This document shows, piece by piece, positions 1 through 8,774 of a stretch of DNA of 64,000 nucleotides. This stretch comes from Acidobacteria bacterium Ga0077522 (lineage in GTDB: Bacteria; Acidobacteriota; Vicinamibacteria; Vicinamibacterales; Vicinamibacteraceae). Within the stretch, counting starts at the first letter, position 1; each line of letters opens with the position of its first letter. A program made the translations under genes and the position numbers. Below the pieces are notes generated by a model. That model was given only the letters and a program-made list of their open reading frames with translations, was not told the DNA's origin and did no database searches. Where the stretch lies: the NCBI GenBank assembly GCA_001464065.1, contig LNDN01000002.1, positions 1-64,000 on the forward strand, in the 5' to 3' direction.

Positions 1-150
1 AATTCGCCGGTCTGTTGGCCGTGCTTGTTCTCGTCTCGGACGCGGCCATGCTGCATTCGAGTCTTGCCGTTCACTCCGAGGGCGAGTGCCCGATCCCGGG
101 ATGCTCGTGCACGGGACACACTGTACGTCAGGGGAGCACGCGCCGCGTTC
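1..150. other. Left edge, no gene assigned
   Basis: I see no convincing gene in this stretch. Reading frames stay open on the plus strand, but the composition is that of a high-G+C non-coding region and no start, ribosome site or recognisable protein is present. It may hold the upstream region of a gene lying outside the window. It ends at a short repeat cluster that flanks the next gene. Confidence 0.4.
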
Positions 151-185
151 GGCATTCCCGGCATCGCAGCATCGCAGCATTCCCC
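151..185. repeat. Short tandem repeat, GGCATTCCC/GCATCGCA type
   Basis: Units run GGCATTCCC, GGCATCGCA, GCATCGCA, GCATTCCCC. The array stops one base before the stop codon of the minus-strand CXXCH protein. The same word set recurs at 4793-4828, so this is a dispersed intergenic repeat rather than a chance run. Confidence 0.75.
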
Positions 186-186
186 G

Positions 187-945
187 CTACTCCCCCGCCG
201 GCTTCTCCTTCAAGGCCACGATCCGGTTCTCGAGCCTCCCCGGAGTGTGGCAGTTCCTGCACGTCAGGTTCGTCGTCGCCGCAATCGACGGATCGGCCTT
301 CCACTGCTGCGCCAGCGACGCGTACGGCGTGCCCGCCAGCACGGTCAGCATCGTGTCCAGGTGACGCGCCGCCTCCTCGGTACGGCCCGTCCGCTGCGCC
401 GACTGGGTCAGGCCCGACAGCACCTCGCCCTTGTGGTGCACCGGCAGCTTCTCGATGTCCGCGCCCTGTTCCTTCCAGAGCTGCGCGTAGTTGTCGTAGG
501 CCAGCGTCCATCCGGCCGCGCGCACGGTCTCGGGCAGGCGATCGGCGAACACCGCCATGGTCCCGCCGGTGATGGCAGCCACGCCGCCGTTGCCGGAGGT
601 GGCCCGTGCGGCCTCGGCAAACCCCGCGAGCCCGTCGGCGTAGTGCCGGGCGAACTCGTTGGGCTGACCGGCCTCGTGCGCAAGGACGGCACGGTAGACG
701 GCCGCGCCGGATCTCCACGCCAGGAGGTTGGGTCGCTCCTGCGGCCGCTGCTCGAGGAGGCGCGCGATGTTCCGCTCGGCCCGCTCGAGACGCGACATGT
801 TGTCGCTCCGCCAGCCGGCGAAGATGTCCTCGCGCACGAGCGTGTGCACCGACAGCCGCGTATCCGAGAGCGCGTCGTCAGGCGACTGCGCCGCGGGCAC
901 GGCGATGACGACGAGGGCAGCGAGGACGCCGCAGAGCATGCGCAT
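187..945 (-). CDS. Secreted protein with one c-type heme motif
   Basis: A 252-residue protein beginning with a hydrophobic signal sequence (cleavage probably after the AAQ near residue 20). The body is helical and Ala/Arg-rich. A single CRNCH motif at residues 229-233, about 20 residues from the C-terminus, could bind one covalent heme. No distal Met ligand domain of an ordinary cytochrome c is obvious, so the heme role is inferred from the motif alone. ATG 945 is chosen because AGGAG lies six bases upstream; a TTG six bases earlier has no such site. The gene is divergent from the epoxide-hydrolase-like gene. I do not recognise a named family. Confidence 0.8.
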   Translation of the reverse strand: MRMLCGVLAALVVIAVPAAQSPDDALSDTRLSVHTLVREDIFAGWRSDNMSRLERAERNIARLLEQRPQERPNLLAWRSGAAVYRAVLAHEAGQPNEFARHYADGLAGFAEAARATSGNGGVAAITGGTMAVFADRLPETVRAAGWTLAYDNYAQLWKEQGADIEKLPVHHKGEVLSGLTQSAQRTGRTEEAARHLDTMLTVLAGTPYASLAQQWKADPSIAATTNLTCRNCHTPGRLENRIVALKEKPAGE

Positions 946-1005
946 GACCAACTCCTGTGTAGCGGGACGAGACGGCTATCATACGGTTCCAAGGGAGTCA
1001 CGACC

Positions 1006-1950
1006 ATGATGAAGCCTCTGGCCGGCCTGGCACTGGCCCTCGCCCTGCTGTCTCCGCCCCGCGTGTTCGCGCAGTCGCCCGATGTCTTCGATCGCGTCGC
1101 CCACGGCCACGCGGTGTCGGAGGCGGGCGTGAAGATCCACTACGCGACGCTCGGCACCGGGCCGCTGGTCGTGATGATTCACGGCTTCCCCGACTTCTGG
1201 TACTCGTGGCGCCACCAGATGGCGGCCCTGTCGGAGTCGTTCCAGGTCGTGGCCATCGACCAGCGCGGCTACAACCTGAGCGACAAGCCGAAGGGCGTCG
1301 AGCAGTACGACATGCGCCTGCTCGTCGGCGACGTCGCGGCCGTCATCCGCCATCTCGGTCGGGACAAGGCCACCATCGTCGGCCACGACTGGGGCGGCAT
1401 GGTGGCCTGGCAATTCGCGATGCACCTGCCGGCGATGACCGAGCGCCTGGTCATCCTGAACCTGCCCCATCCGCGCGGCCTCATCCGCGAGTTGCAGACC
1501 AACCCGGAGCAGATCAAGAACAGCGAGTACGCGCGCACCTTCCAGCGCGGCACCCCGGCGGACCCGACCGTCTTCTTCGGCCGTCCGATGACGGCACAGA
1601 CCCTGTCGGGATGGGTCCGCGACCTCGAGGCGCGCAAGCGGTATGTCGAAGCCTTCGAGCGTTCGGACTTCGAGGCGATGCTGAACTACTACAAGGCCAA
1701 CTACCCGCGGACCTCGGGCCCCGAGCTGGCCTCGCCCCCAGCGCCGCCGAAGGTCAAGGCACCGGTCCTGATGTTCCATGGACTCGCGGACACGGCGCTT
1801 CACGCCAACGCGCTGTCCTCGACGTGGGACTGGCTCGATCAGGACCTGACGCTCGTCACGGTCCCTGGCGCCGGGCACTTCGTCCAGCAGGATGCCGCGG
1901 ACCTCGTGACCTCGACGATGAAGTGGTGGCTGACGATGCGCACGCGCTGA
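1006..1950 (+). CDS. Alpha/beta hydrolase, epoxide hydrolase type, exported
   Basis: A 314-residue alpha/beta-fold hydrolase with an N-terminal signal peptide ending near FAQ. The oxyanion segment HGFPDFW is present. The nucleophile elbow reads G-H-D-W-G with Asp128 instead of Ser, as in epoxide hydrolases and haloalkane dehalogenases. The catalytic His is H291 in GAGHF. The paired-Tyr cap segment (NYYKANYP) favours epoxide hydrolase. The signal peptide places it outside the cytoplasm, unlike many relatives. The start at the first of two ATGs follows AGGGAG with good spacing, and TATCAT at 977-982 is a plausible -10. A TPR protein follows 36 bases downstream, probably co-transcribed. Substrate unknown. 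Confidence 0.9.
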   Translation: MMKPLAGLALALALLSPPRVFAQSPDVFDRVAHGHAVSEAGVKIHYATLGTGPLVVMIHGFPDFWYSWRHQMAALSESFQVVAIDQRGYNLSDKPKGVEQYDMRLLVGDVAAVIRHLGRDKATIVGHDWGGMVAWQFAMHLPAMTERLVILNLPHPRGLIRELQTNPEQIKNSEYARTFQRGTPADPTVFFGRPMTAQTLSGWVRDLEARKRYVEAFERSDFEAMLNYYKANYPRTSGPELASPPAPPKVKAPVLMFHGLADTALHANALSSTWDWLDQDLTLVTVPGAGHFVQQDAADLVTSTMKWWLTMRTR

Positions 1951-1986
1951 GCGAGCCCGTGCTTACTGACGGAAAGAGCGTGTCCC

Positions 1987-3735
1987 ATGCCTACCGGACT
2001 TCGCGGCTTCGTGCCCCTCGTGCTGGTGCTCGCCTGCGCCGGTCGTGCCCTCGCGCAGGCCGACCCCCAGGTCACCACCGGTACCCACAAGCACTACGAC
2101 CCACCACCGGCGACCACGGCGCAGGTCGGTCCCGGCGGTGAGGTGGCGCCCCGCCTGCAGAAGCTCGGATCGCATGTGTTCCGGGTGAGCACGAGGCACG
2201 CCGGTGCGCAACACTTCATCAATCAGGGCCTGAACCTCGCCTACGCGTTCAACCACGCCGAGGCGCGACGGGCATTCCGTGAAGCCGCCAGGCTGGACCC
2301 AGGCCTGGCGATGGCGTACTGGGGCCAGGCCCTGGTGCTCGGCCCCAACATCAACGCCCTGATGGAGCCCAACGACGAGCCGCATGCCCTGGAGCTGGTG
2401 AAGGAGGCGCAGGCCCGCAAGGCGCGCGCCACGCCACGGGAACGTGCGCTGATCGAGGCGCTGGCGACGCGCTACTCCGGCACGCCGGAGCGCCGTGTGC
2501 CCAACGACCGCGCCTACGCCGACGCGATGCGACAGGTGCAGGCGAGGTTTCCTGCCGATCCCGACATCGCGATGCTGTACGTCGAGTCGATGATGGACCT
2601 GCGCCCCTGGGGTTACTGGATGCCCGATGGCCGGGCGCACGACGGCACCGCCGAGACCGTGGCGCTCACCGAGCAGGTCATGCGCGCGCACCCGAGGCAT
2701 CCGGGCGCGCTGCACATGTACATCCACCTGATCGAGTCGACGACGACCCCGCAACGCGCCGAGGCGGCGGCCGACACGCTCCTCACGCTGATGCCGGCAG
2801 CCGGGCACATGGTGCACATGGCCTCGCACATCTACCAGCGCGTGGGTCGCTACGCCGACGCCATGAAGAGCAACACGCTCGCCATCGCGGCCGACGAGGA
2901 CTACATCACCCAGTGCCGGGCGCAGGGCCTGTACCCGATGGCGTACTACCCGCACAACGTCCACTTCCTGTGGTTCGCCGCCGCTGCCGATGGCCAGAGC
3001 CGCGTGGCCCTCGACGCCGCGCGCAAGGTGGCGGCGGGCATCGATGACACGCAGCTGGCCGCGATGCCGCTCCTGGCCGGCTTCCGCGTCGTGCCCTACT
3101 GGGCGCACGTGCGCTTCGGCAAGTGGCAGGAGATGCTGGCCGAGCCGGCGCCGCCGCAGGCCAATGCCTTCCTGCGCGGCGCCTGGCACTACGGACGCGG
3201 GCAGGCGCTGGTCGCCACCGGCGATCTCGCCGCTGCCGAGCGCGAGTTGCAGGAACTCGAGACCGCGATGCACGACAAGGGACTCGACCAGCCACTCTTC
3301 TCGCCCAACACCGGGCGCGCGATCCTGTCGATCGGACCGGCCGTCCTGCGCGGCGAGATCGCCGCCGCGCGTCGCGACTTCGCCACCGCCATCGCACGGC
3401 TCGAGGAGGCCGTGCGGCTCGAGGACGCGCTCGTCTACACGGAGCCCTCGGAGTGGCACTCGCCACCACGGCTGGCCCTCGCGGCCATCCTGCTCGAGGC
3501 CGGCCGACCCGCGGAGGCCGAGACGGTGTACTGGGAAGACCTCAAGCGGAACCGGGACAACGGCTGGGCGCTCTTCGGCCTCGACCAGGCCCTGCGGGCG
3601 CAAGGCAAGCATGACCAGGCCGGGATCGTGAAGGCACGACTCGACAGGGCGTGGGCACGCGCCGACGTGTCACTCACGTCGTCGCGCTTCGGACGCGCAG
3701 CGGGCGCGCCTGCGAGAGCGGCGGCACAGCCCTGA
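1987..3735 (+). CDS. Secreted tetratricopeptide-repeat protein
   Basis: A 582-residue protein with a signal peptide (cleavage near ALAQ, residues 21-24). Helical repeats of TPR type start near residue 80 with a segment reading LNLAYAFNHAEARRAF and continue to the C-terminus, where AEREL and AETVYWEDL repeats are visible. Proteins of this kind are common periplasmic scaffolds in Acidobacteriota. No catalytic motif is seen. It follows the hydrolase gene closely, so the two may work in one envelope process, but the function is not known. The ATG at 1987 precedes the signal peptide directly. Confidence 0.85.
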   Translation: MPTGLRGFVPLVLVLACAGRALAQADPQVTTGTHKHYDPPPATTAQVGPGGEVAPRLQKLGSHVFRVSTRHAGAQHFINQGLNLAYAFNHAEARRAFREAARLDPGLAMAYWGQALVLGPNINALMEPNDEPHALELVKEAQARKARATPRERALIEALATRYSGTPERRVPNDRAYADAMRQVQARFPADPDIAMLYVESMMDLRPWGYWMPDGRAHDGTAETVALTEQVMRAHPRHPGALHMYIHLIESTTTPQRAEAAADTLLTLMPAAGHMVHMASHIYQRVGRYADAMKSNTLAIAADEDYITQCRAQGLYPMAYYPHNVHFLWFAAAADGQSRVALDAARKVAAGIDDTQLAAMPLLAGFRVVPYWAHVRFGKWQEMLAEPAPPQANAFLRGAWHYGRGQALVATGDLAAAERELQELETAMHDKGLDQPLFSPNTGRAILSIGPAVLRGEIAAARRDFATAIARLEEAVRLEDALVYTEPSEWHSPPRLALAAILLEAGRPAEAETVYWEDLKRNRDNGWALFGLDQALRAQGKHDQAGIVKARLDRAWARADVSLTSSRFGRAAGAPARAAAQP

Positions 3736-3767
3736 GGGACAGATCGCGTCGAGCTGAAGCTCGACGC

Positions 3768-4754
3768 CTACGTCGGTGGGTGTTCGAACAGTCGCGCGTA
3801 GGTCATCCAGTCGTCGAGCGACACGTTGCCGCCGCAGATGACCAGGACGACGAGGTCGTCGGGCGCGAAACGATGGCGCACCCGGCGCGCCGCCGCAAGC
3901 GTGCACGACGCGGCCAACTCCGCGTTCAGCTTGGTGCGCTCGAGCAGGAACCGCGCCGCCTCGTACGCCTCGCGGTCGCTCACGACCACGTGACGGTCGG
4001 CGTGGCGCCGCATCACCGTCAGCGCGTCCTCCGCCACGTAGGGCGCGCTCAGGGTGCGCGCCAGTGACGTCGGCGTGAAGGGCACGACACGGCCCGCCGC
4101 CAACGCCGCTCCCATCGCGTGGGCGCCGTCGGTCTCGACGCCCCACACGCGGATGTCTGGGCGCAGCGCCTCGAGCGCGATGGTCACCCCGGCGAACAGG
4201 CCGCCCCCACCGATGCTGATCACCACGTCGGTCACCTGCGGCAGCGCCTCGTGGATCTCCAGCCCCAGCGTCCCCGCCCCCGCCATCTGGTGCGCATCGT
4301 CGAAGGGATGCAGCAGGCGGGCGCCCGCGGCGCGCAGTGCCGCGGCGCGGGCGAACACCTCGGGGAAGGTCGGCGACAACTCGACGGTCGCACCGTAGGC
4401 GCGGGTCGCGTCGACCGAGGTCTTCGGCGCCGTATCGGGCATGCAGATGGTGGTCGGTGCCCCCAGCGTCCGCCCCGCGTCGGCGAGCGCCTGCGCGTAG
4501 TTCCCTCCGCTCACGCCGACCACGCCACCGGCGCGCTCCTCGGGCGTCAGTGACAGGAGCTGGTTGAACGCGCCCCGCGGCTTGAACGACCCGGTGCGCT
4601 GGAAGAGCTCGCACTTCAGGTAGACGTTGGTGCCGAGTTCGTCACTCAGCGTCCGACTCCGCTCGAGGGGCGTCTGGCGGACGTAGGGGGCGATGCGAGG
4701 CCGAGCGGCGCGGATGTCGTCGATGGTGATCATCGGGCGTGTCGCGTACAGCAT
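3768..4754 (-). CDS. Threonine/serine dehydratase, PLP-dependent
   Basis: Fold-type II PLP enzyme, 328 residues, of the threonine dehydratase/serine racemase family, which deaminates L-Thr or L-Ser to 2-oxoacid and ammonia. The Schiff-base Lys is K58 in the segment TGSFKPRGAFN. The phosphate-binding glycine loop appears as SIGGGGLFAG. There is no C-terminal ACT regulatory domain, so this is the short catabolic-type enzyme. ATG 4754 is chosen because GAAGG lies about five bases upstream. The internal ATG at 4733 begins the conserved family sequence but lacks a ribosome site. It is convergent with the TPR gene and divergent from the kinase gene. A threo-3-hydroxyaspartate or racemase activity cannot be excluded. 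Confidence 0.9.
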   Translation of the reverse strand: MLYATRPMITIDDIRAARPRIAPYVRQTPLERSRTLSDELGTNVYLKCELFQRTGSFKPRGAFNQLLSLTPEERAGGVVGVSGGNYAQALADAGRTLGAPTTICMPDTAPKTSVDATRAYGATVELSPTFPEVFARAAALRAAGARLLHPFDDAHQMAGAGTLGLEIHEALPQVTDVVISIGGGGLFAGVTIALEALRPDIRVWGVETDGAHAMGAALAAGRVVPFTPTSLARTLSAPYVAEDALTVMRRHADRHVVVSDREAYEAARFLLERTKLNAELAASCTLAAARRVRHRFAPDDLVVLVICGGNVSLDDWMTYARLFEHPPT

Positions 4755-4760
4755 ATCGGC

Positions 4761-4828
4761 CTTCGCCCTTCTCTCTTCCTCCTTCGCCCTTCGGCATTCC
4801 CGGCATTCCCGGCATCGCAGCATTGCGC
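4761..4828. repeat. Repeat cluster in divergent intergenic region
   Basis: CTTCGCCCTT occurs twice (4761-4770 and 4782-4791). Then come GGCATTCCC twice (4793-4801, 4802-4810), GGCATCGCA and GCATTGCGC. The last four units are the same words as at 151-185. The cluster fills most of the 93-bp gap between the divergent dehydratase and kinase genes and overlaps the probable ribosome site of the former. Confidence 0.75.
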
Positions 4829-4847
4829 CACGGGCACAATCAGTAAG

Positions 4848-6125
4848 ATGGTGCCCGTGGCGCATGAAGTCGTCCTCGGGATCGACATCGGGACGTCGGG
4901 TGTGCGGATCGTGGCCCTCGATGCCGCACTCGCGACGCGCGCGATGGCCTCCGCCCCCATGGCGCCCCCGGAGACCTCGGACGGCCGGATCCGTCAGGAC
5001 GCCGAGGTGTGGTGGCACGCCACGCGCGCCGCCTTCGCGCAGCTCGACCTGGACGGGCTGGACGTCCGTGCCGTGGCCGTCGATGGCACATCGGGCACGA
5101 TCGTCACCGTCGACGACGAGGGCACGCCGAACGGTCTCGCCTCGATGTACAACGACGTCGCCAGCGACGCCGCCGGGGCCGCGGTGGCCGCCGTGGCCCC
5201 GCGCGAGACCGCGGCACTCGGACGTACGTCGCCGCTCGCACGCGCGCTCGACCTCCGGCGCGGCGATGCACGCCTGCTGCATCAGGCCGATTGGATCGCT
5301 GGCCGCCTGTCCGGGCGCTTCGACGTGACCGACGAGAACAACGCCCTCAAGACCGGTTTCGATCCGGTCGCCCGCGAGTGGCCGGCCTGGATCGAGCGCA
5401 CCGGGCTCCGTCGCGACGACTTGCCGCGCGTGATCCCTGCCGGCACCGCCATCGGATCGATCCACCCCGACACAGCCGCCAACCTCGGACTGCCCGCTGA
5501 CACCGTGGTCGTCGCCGGCACGACCGACGGCTGCGCCGCGTTCCTGGCCAGCGGTGCCAGCACGCCCGGCGACGGCGTCTCGTCCCTCGGCACGACACTG
5601 ACGCTGAAGCTGCTCTCGGCCACGCCGGTGTTCGCGCCGGCGTTCGGCATCTACAGCCATCGCATCGGCGACATCTGGCTTGCAGGGGGCGCCTCCAACA
5701 GCGGCGGCGGCGTCCTCGCGTCGTTCTTCTCGCGCGAGGAGATCGCCCGTCTCTCCGCGCAACTCCAGCCGGATGCGCCGACCGGGCTGGACTACTATCC
5801 GCTCACGATGGCAGGCGAGCGCTTTCCAATCAACGACCCCATGCTGGCGCCGCGCCTGTCGCCCCGACCTGCCGACGACGGACGATTCCTGCAGGGAATG
5901 CTGGAAGGGATCGCCGCGATCGAGGCCGAGGGCTATCGCAGACTCGCGTCGCTCGGCGCCTCGCCGCTGGCCACAGTCCGATCGGTCGGCGGTGGATCGG
6001 GCAACACGGCGTGGACGCGGATACGACAACACGCGCTCGACGTCCCGTTCCTGCCGGCGATGAGCGACCACGCCGCCGTGGGCACGGCCCGCCTGGCGTG
6101 GCGCGGACTCGGCCATGCGTGTTGA
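4848..6125 (+). CDS. FGGY-family carbohydrate kinase, D-ribulokinase-like
   Basis: A 425-residue FGGY sugar kinase that should phosphorylate a pentulose or related polyol using ATP. The N-terminal phosphate loop reads LGIDIGTSGVR with D13, and the second ATPase segment reads GGGSGNTAW near residue 380. The segment DGRIRQDAEVWW and the MYND box resemble the cyanobacterial/plant D-ribulose kinase branch more than glycerol or xylulose kinases. The gene is somewhat shorter than typical 480-500-residue members. It overlaps the HAD gene by 11 bases, so the two are translated together. CACAAT seven bases before the ATG may be a -10 for a leaderless mRNA. The sugar is inferred, not shown. Confidence 0.85.
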   Translation: MVPVAHEVVLGIDIGTSGVRIVALDAALATRAMASAPMAPPETSDGRIRQDAEVWWHATRAAFAQLDLDGLDVRAVAVDGTSGTIVTVDDEGTPNGLASMYNDVASDAAGAAVAAVAPRETAALGRTSPLARALDLRRGDARLLHQADWIAGRLSGRFDVTDENNALKTGFDPVAREWPAWIERTGLRRDDLPRVIPAGTAIGSIHPDTAANLGLPADTVVVAGTTDGCAAFLASGASTPGDGVSSLGTTLTLKLLSATPVFAPAFGIYSHRIGDIWLAGGASNSGGGVLASFFSREEIARLSAQLQPDAPTGLDYYPLTMAGERFPINDPMLAPRLSPRPADDGRFLQGMLEGIAAIEAEGYRRLASLGASPLATVRSVGGGSGNTAWTRIRQHALDVPFLPAMSDHAAVGTARLAWRGLGHAC

Positions 6126-6891
6126 CCGGGTGTCGTCCCTCGCCGACGACATCGATGGCGTCCTGATCGACCAGTTCGGCGTGATTCACGACGGGCGCGC
6201 GCTGTACCCGGGCGCTCTCGACGTGCTGGAGGGCTTGCGGGCTCGCGGCATTCCAGTGGCCGTGCTCACCAACTCCGGCAAGCGGGCCGCCGCCAACCGC
6301 GACCGGCTCATCCAGTTGGGCGTGCCCCGCGATACCTTCGTGGACGTCGTGAGCTCTGGCGAGGTGGCGTGGACGCGGCTGACGACGACCGTGCCCATCC
6401 CGCGCGCCTGGGTGATCGGCAGGGACGGCGACGACTACGGCTTCGCCCCCGTGACGTTCGTCACCGACCCCCGCGACGCCGACATCGTCCTCATCCTCGG
6501 CTCCAATGCGCCCGCGACCTCGATGGACGAGTATCGTCGTCGGTTGCAGGGGGTGCGCCTGCCGGCGCTGTGCTGCAACCCCGACACGCAGATGCTGACG
6601 CGGCACGGCCTGGTCCCTGCCCCCGGCGCCATCGCCGCGCTGTACGAGGAACTCGGCGGCCACGTGACGTGGATCGGCAAGCCCCACGCGGCCATCTACG
6701 CCGACGCGGTGGCGCGCCTCGGACACCCCTCACGCGTGCTGTGCATCGGCGACAGCACCGCTCACGATGTTGCTGGCGCACGCCGCGCCGGTCACCGGAC
6801 ACTGCTGGTGATGACTGGCGTGTCCGAGGGCCTCGACGCGGCCGCGCTCGACCCTTGCCCCGACTACTGGATGGAGACGCTCAGGTGGTAG
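6115..6891 (+). CDS. HAD-IIA family sugar-phosphate phosphatase
   Basis: A 258-residue haloacid-dehalogenase superfamily phosphatase of the class IIA (NagD-like) type. The nucleophile region reads LIDQFGVIHDG around D19, the motif II region is VLTNSGKR, and the metal-binding end motif is IGDSTAHDVAG. Length and motifs match the TIGR01459-like branch. It overlaps the upstream kinase by 11 bases and the downstream aldolase by 7 bases, so all three form one translationally coupled cassette. A role in removing phosphate from a product or by-product of the kinase is an inference from this arrangement. Confidence 0.85.
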   Translation: MRVDRVSSLADDIDGVLIDQFGVIHDGRALYPGALDVLEGLRARGIPVAVLTNSGKRAAANRDRLIQLGVPRDTFVDVVSSGEVAWTRLTTTVPIPRAWVIGRDGDDYGFAPVTFVTDPRDADIVLILGSNAPATSMDEYRRRLQGVRLPALCCNPDTQMLTRHGLVPAPGAIAALYEELGGHVTWIGKPHAAIYADAVARLGHPSRVLCIGDSTAHDVAGARRAGHRTLLVMTGVSEGLDAAALDPCPDYWMETLRW

Positions 6892-7862
6892 ACCTCGATC
6901 GGTTGCGCACACTGTCGGCGCGCGTCGGTGCGGATCCGCTGCTGGTGCAGGCCGCTGGCGGCAACACGTCGATCAAGGACGATGGCGTGCTGTGGATCAA
7001 GGCCTCGGGCACCTGGCTGAAGGATGCCGCGAGCCGGGACATCTTCGTGCCGGTCGACCACGGCGCGCTCGTCGACGCGCTGGCGCGTCGCGACCCTGCG
7101 GCCGACGCCTGCCTGCCGTTCGTCCGTGCGGACCTCAACGTCACGGGCCTTCGCCCCTCGATCGAGACCAGCGTCCACGCCCTGATGCCGCACCGTGTCG
7201 TGGTCCACGTGCACTGCGTCAACACGATTGCGTGGGCCATCCGGCGCGACGCCGAGGCTCGCCTGGGCGAGCGGCTACAGGGGTTCAGGTGGGGGTTCGT
7301 CCCGTACGCACGGCCGGGGCTGCCGCTGGCCGATGCCATCGCCGCACGACTGCGACCGGGAATCGATGTGCTCGTGCTCGGCAATCATGGGCTGGTGGTG
7401 GCCGCCGGCAGCGTGGACGAGGCCGAGGACCTGCTCGATCGCGTGGTGGCGGCGGTCACACGGACGCCGCGCGAGGCGCCATCTCCGGATCGCCGCGCAC
7501 TCGGGGAGATGTGCGAAGGCACGGCGTACACGCCTGCCGCCAGCGACGAGACGCACGCGCTGGCGACCGACCCGTTCGCGCTCGAGCGCGGCGGAGATCA
7601 TGTCTACTACCCCGACCACGTCGTGTTCCTCGGCACACGCGTCGCCACCGACATCGGATCGGGCGCCCCGCTGGTCGCGGTGCCACGCACGGGCGTACTC
7701 GTGCGATCGGATGCGAAACCGGCGGTCGAGGCGATGGGACGTTGCCTTGCCGACGTCATGCGCCGGGTCGAACCGGACGACGACCTCGTGGCCCTTACGG
7801 ATCAGGACATCGACCGCCTGGTCAACTGGGACGCGGAGGCGTATCGGGTCAATCTCCCTTAG
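6885..7862 (+). CDS. Class II aldolase/adducin family protein
   Basis: A 325-residue protein with the class II aldolase fold. The phosphate-binding segment AGGNTSIK and the segment WIKASGTWLKDA near the N-terminus resemble the aldolase half of RhaD-type rhamnulose-1-phosphate aldolase/alcohol dehydrogenase fusions. The zinc site is indicated by HVHCVNT and the later NHGLVV. Here the aldolase stands alone without the dehydrogenase. The GTG start at 6885 sits inside the end of the HAD gene behind GGAG. With the kinase and phosphatase it forms a likely ketose-phosphate cleavage route. The 3' end overlaps the convergent ThuA gene by 14 bases. Confidence 0.85.
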   Translation: MVDLDRLRTLSARVGADPLLVQAAGGNTSIKDDGVLWIKASGTWLKDAASRDIFVPVDHGALVDALARRDPAADACLPFVRADLNVTGLRPSIETSVHALMPHRVVVHVHCVNTIAWAIRRDAEARLGERLQGFRWGFVPYARPGLPLADAIAARLRPGIDVLVLGNHGLVVAAGSVDEAEDLLDRVVAAVTRTPREAPSPDRRALGEMCEGTAYTPAASDETHALATDPFALERGGDHVYYPDHVVFLGTRVATDIGSGAPLVAVPRTGVLVRSDAKPAVEAMGRCLADVMRRVEPDDDLVALTDQDIDRLVNWDAEAYRVNLP

Positions 7863-8769
7863 GCACCTTCGATAGATCGAAGCTTTCCGGCGCGAAGTAC
7901 GGGGTGATCGGCGTCGGGTCGGCGCCGCCGGGCGGCACGTCGCGGCCGAGCGCCCAGAGGATGCCGTTGAGGACGAGGCGCCGCATCGACTCCTGGGTGA
8001 AGTCGGTCGGGTGGCCGAGCGTGGTGAAGAACACCCGCGCACCCTTGTGTTCGCGGGTCCACGCCACGGGCTGCTGCGGCGGGTACTGGTCGTGCTTGGC
8101 GGCCTGCTGCGAATTGATGCTCGTGCCATCGAGCAGAATCGTCGCCGGGCCGTTCAGCGGCAGCACGTGATAGAGCCAGGACCGGGCCTGGAACGCGCTG
8201 ACGCCGCGCAGGACCGGATGCTGCGCGCTCTCGGCGTGCACGGCGACGTCGGTCGTCGATCGGCTGCCGTGGTGCGTAATCCACCTCTGACCGAACACGT
8301 CACGGCTGAACCCGTCGTTGAGGGCCACATGGGGGCTGCCCTCCGGATACAGGAAGGCGTGCGTGCTCGTCCGCAGGCCGACGACCGGCTTGCCGGCGTC
8401 GACGTACTTCGTGATCCGCGCCAGCTGGTCGTCGGGCAGGGCCCTGAAGCGCGTGAACATCACCATGAGGTCGGCGGACTCGAGCGCCTCGAGCCCCACG
8501 ATGTTGTTCTTGGTCTGCGGGATCGGCGTCGAGATGGCCACCGACGTCCGCATGCCGTACTTCTGCTCGAGGATCGCGGCGATCATCGGCATCGTGATCT
8601 CGGAGCGGTACTCGTCGTCTCCGGTCACGAACACGACGTGCGGCGCGCGCGCCTGCGCCGCGACCGACGTCGGCGCCGCACCCGCCGCCAGCAGGCCGCA
8701 GACGACGGAGACGGCGAGCAGTGCCGCGGTGATGGCCTGAGCCTTGAGTCGTGAGCCTTGAGCCTTCAT
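7849..8769 (-). CDS. ThuA-domain secreted protein
   Basis: A 306-residue protein with a signal peptide (cleavage near VAAQ) followed by a ThuA-like class I amidotransferase-type domain. Recognisable segments are VVFVTGDDEYRSE, the GKPVVGLRTSTHAF strand-turn and the conserved WITHHGS and TTLGHP stretches. ThuA domains are linked to sugar isomerisation and catabolism in Planctomycetes and Acidobacteriota. The gene follows the large PVC-type dehydrogenase by five bases, so the two are one transcription unit. Oddly, the signal peptide n-region (KAQGSRLKAQ) is encoded by the heptamer repeat at 8735-8768. Confidence 0.85.
   Translation of the reverse strand: MKAQGSRLKAQAITAALLAVSVVCGLLAAGAAPTSVAAQARAPHVVFVTGDDEYRSEITMPMIAAILEQKYGMRTSVAISTPIPQTKNNIVGLEALESADLMVMFTRFRALPDDQLARITKYVDAGKPVVGLRTSTHAFLYPEGSPHVALNDGFSRDVFGQRWITHHGSRSTTDVAVHAESAQHPVLRGVSAFQARSWLYHVLPLNGPATILLDGTSINSQQAAKHDQYPPQQPVAWTREHKGARVFFTTLGHPTDFTQESMRRLVLNGILWALGRDVPPGGADPTPITPYFAPESFDLSKVPKGD
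8735..8768. repeat. Heptamer tandem repeat overlapping thuA start
   Basis: Units GCCTGA, GCCTTGA, GTCGTGA, GCCTTGA, GCCTTCA. The last unit supplies most of the ATG of the ThuA gene, and the remaining units encode its first ten or so residues on the minus strand. The same GAGCCTT-type heptamer occurs at 21621-21674 and 53740-53771. Confidence 0.8.
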
Positions 8770-8774
8770 GTTCC

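Noticed and set aside
1963..3612. Long minus-strand frame opposite the TPR gene at 1987
   Set aside because: No start signal, shadow composition, and the plus-strand frame has a signal peptide and TPR repeats.
4642..4839. Small minus-strand ORF with Met-Pro-Gly repeats
   Set aside because: It is the translation of the intergenic repeat and runs out of frame into the dehydratase gene; no ribosome site.
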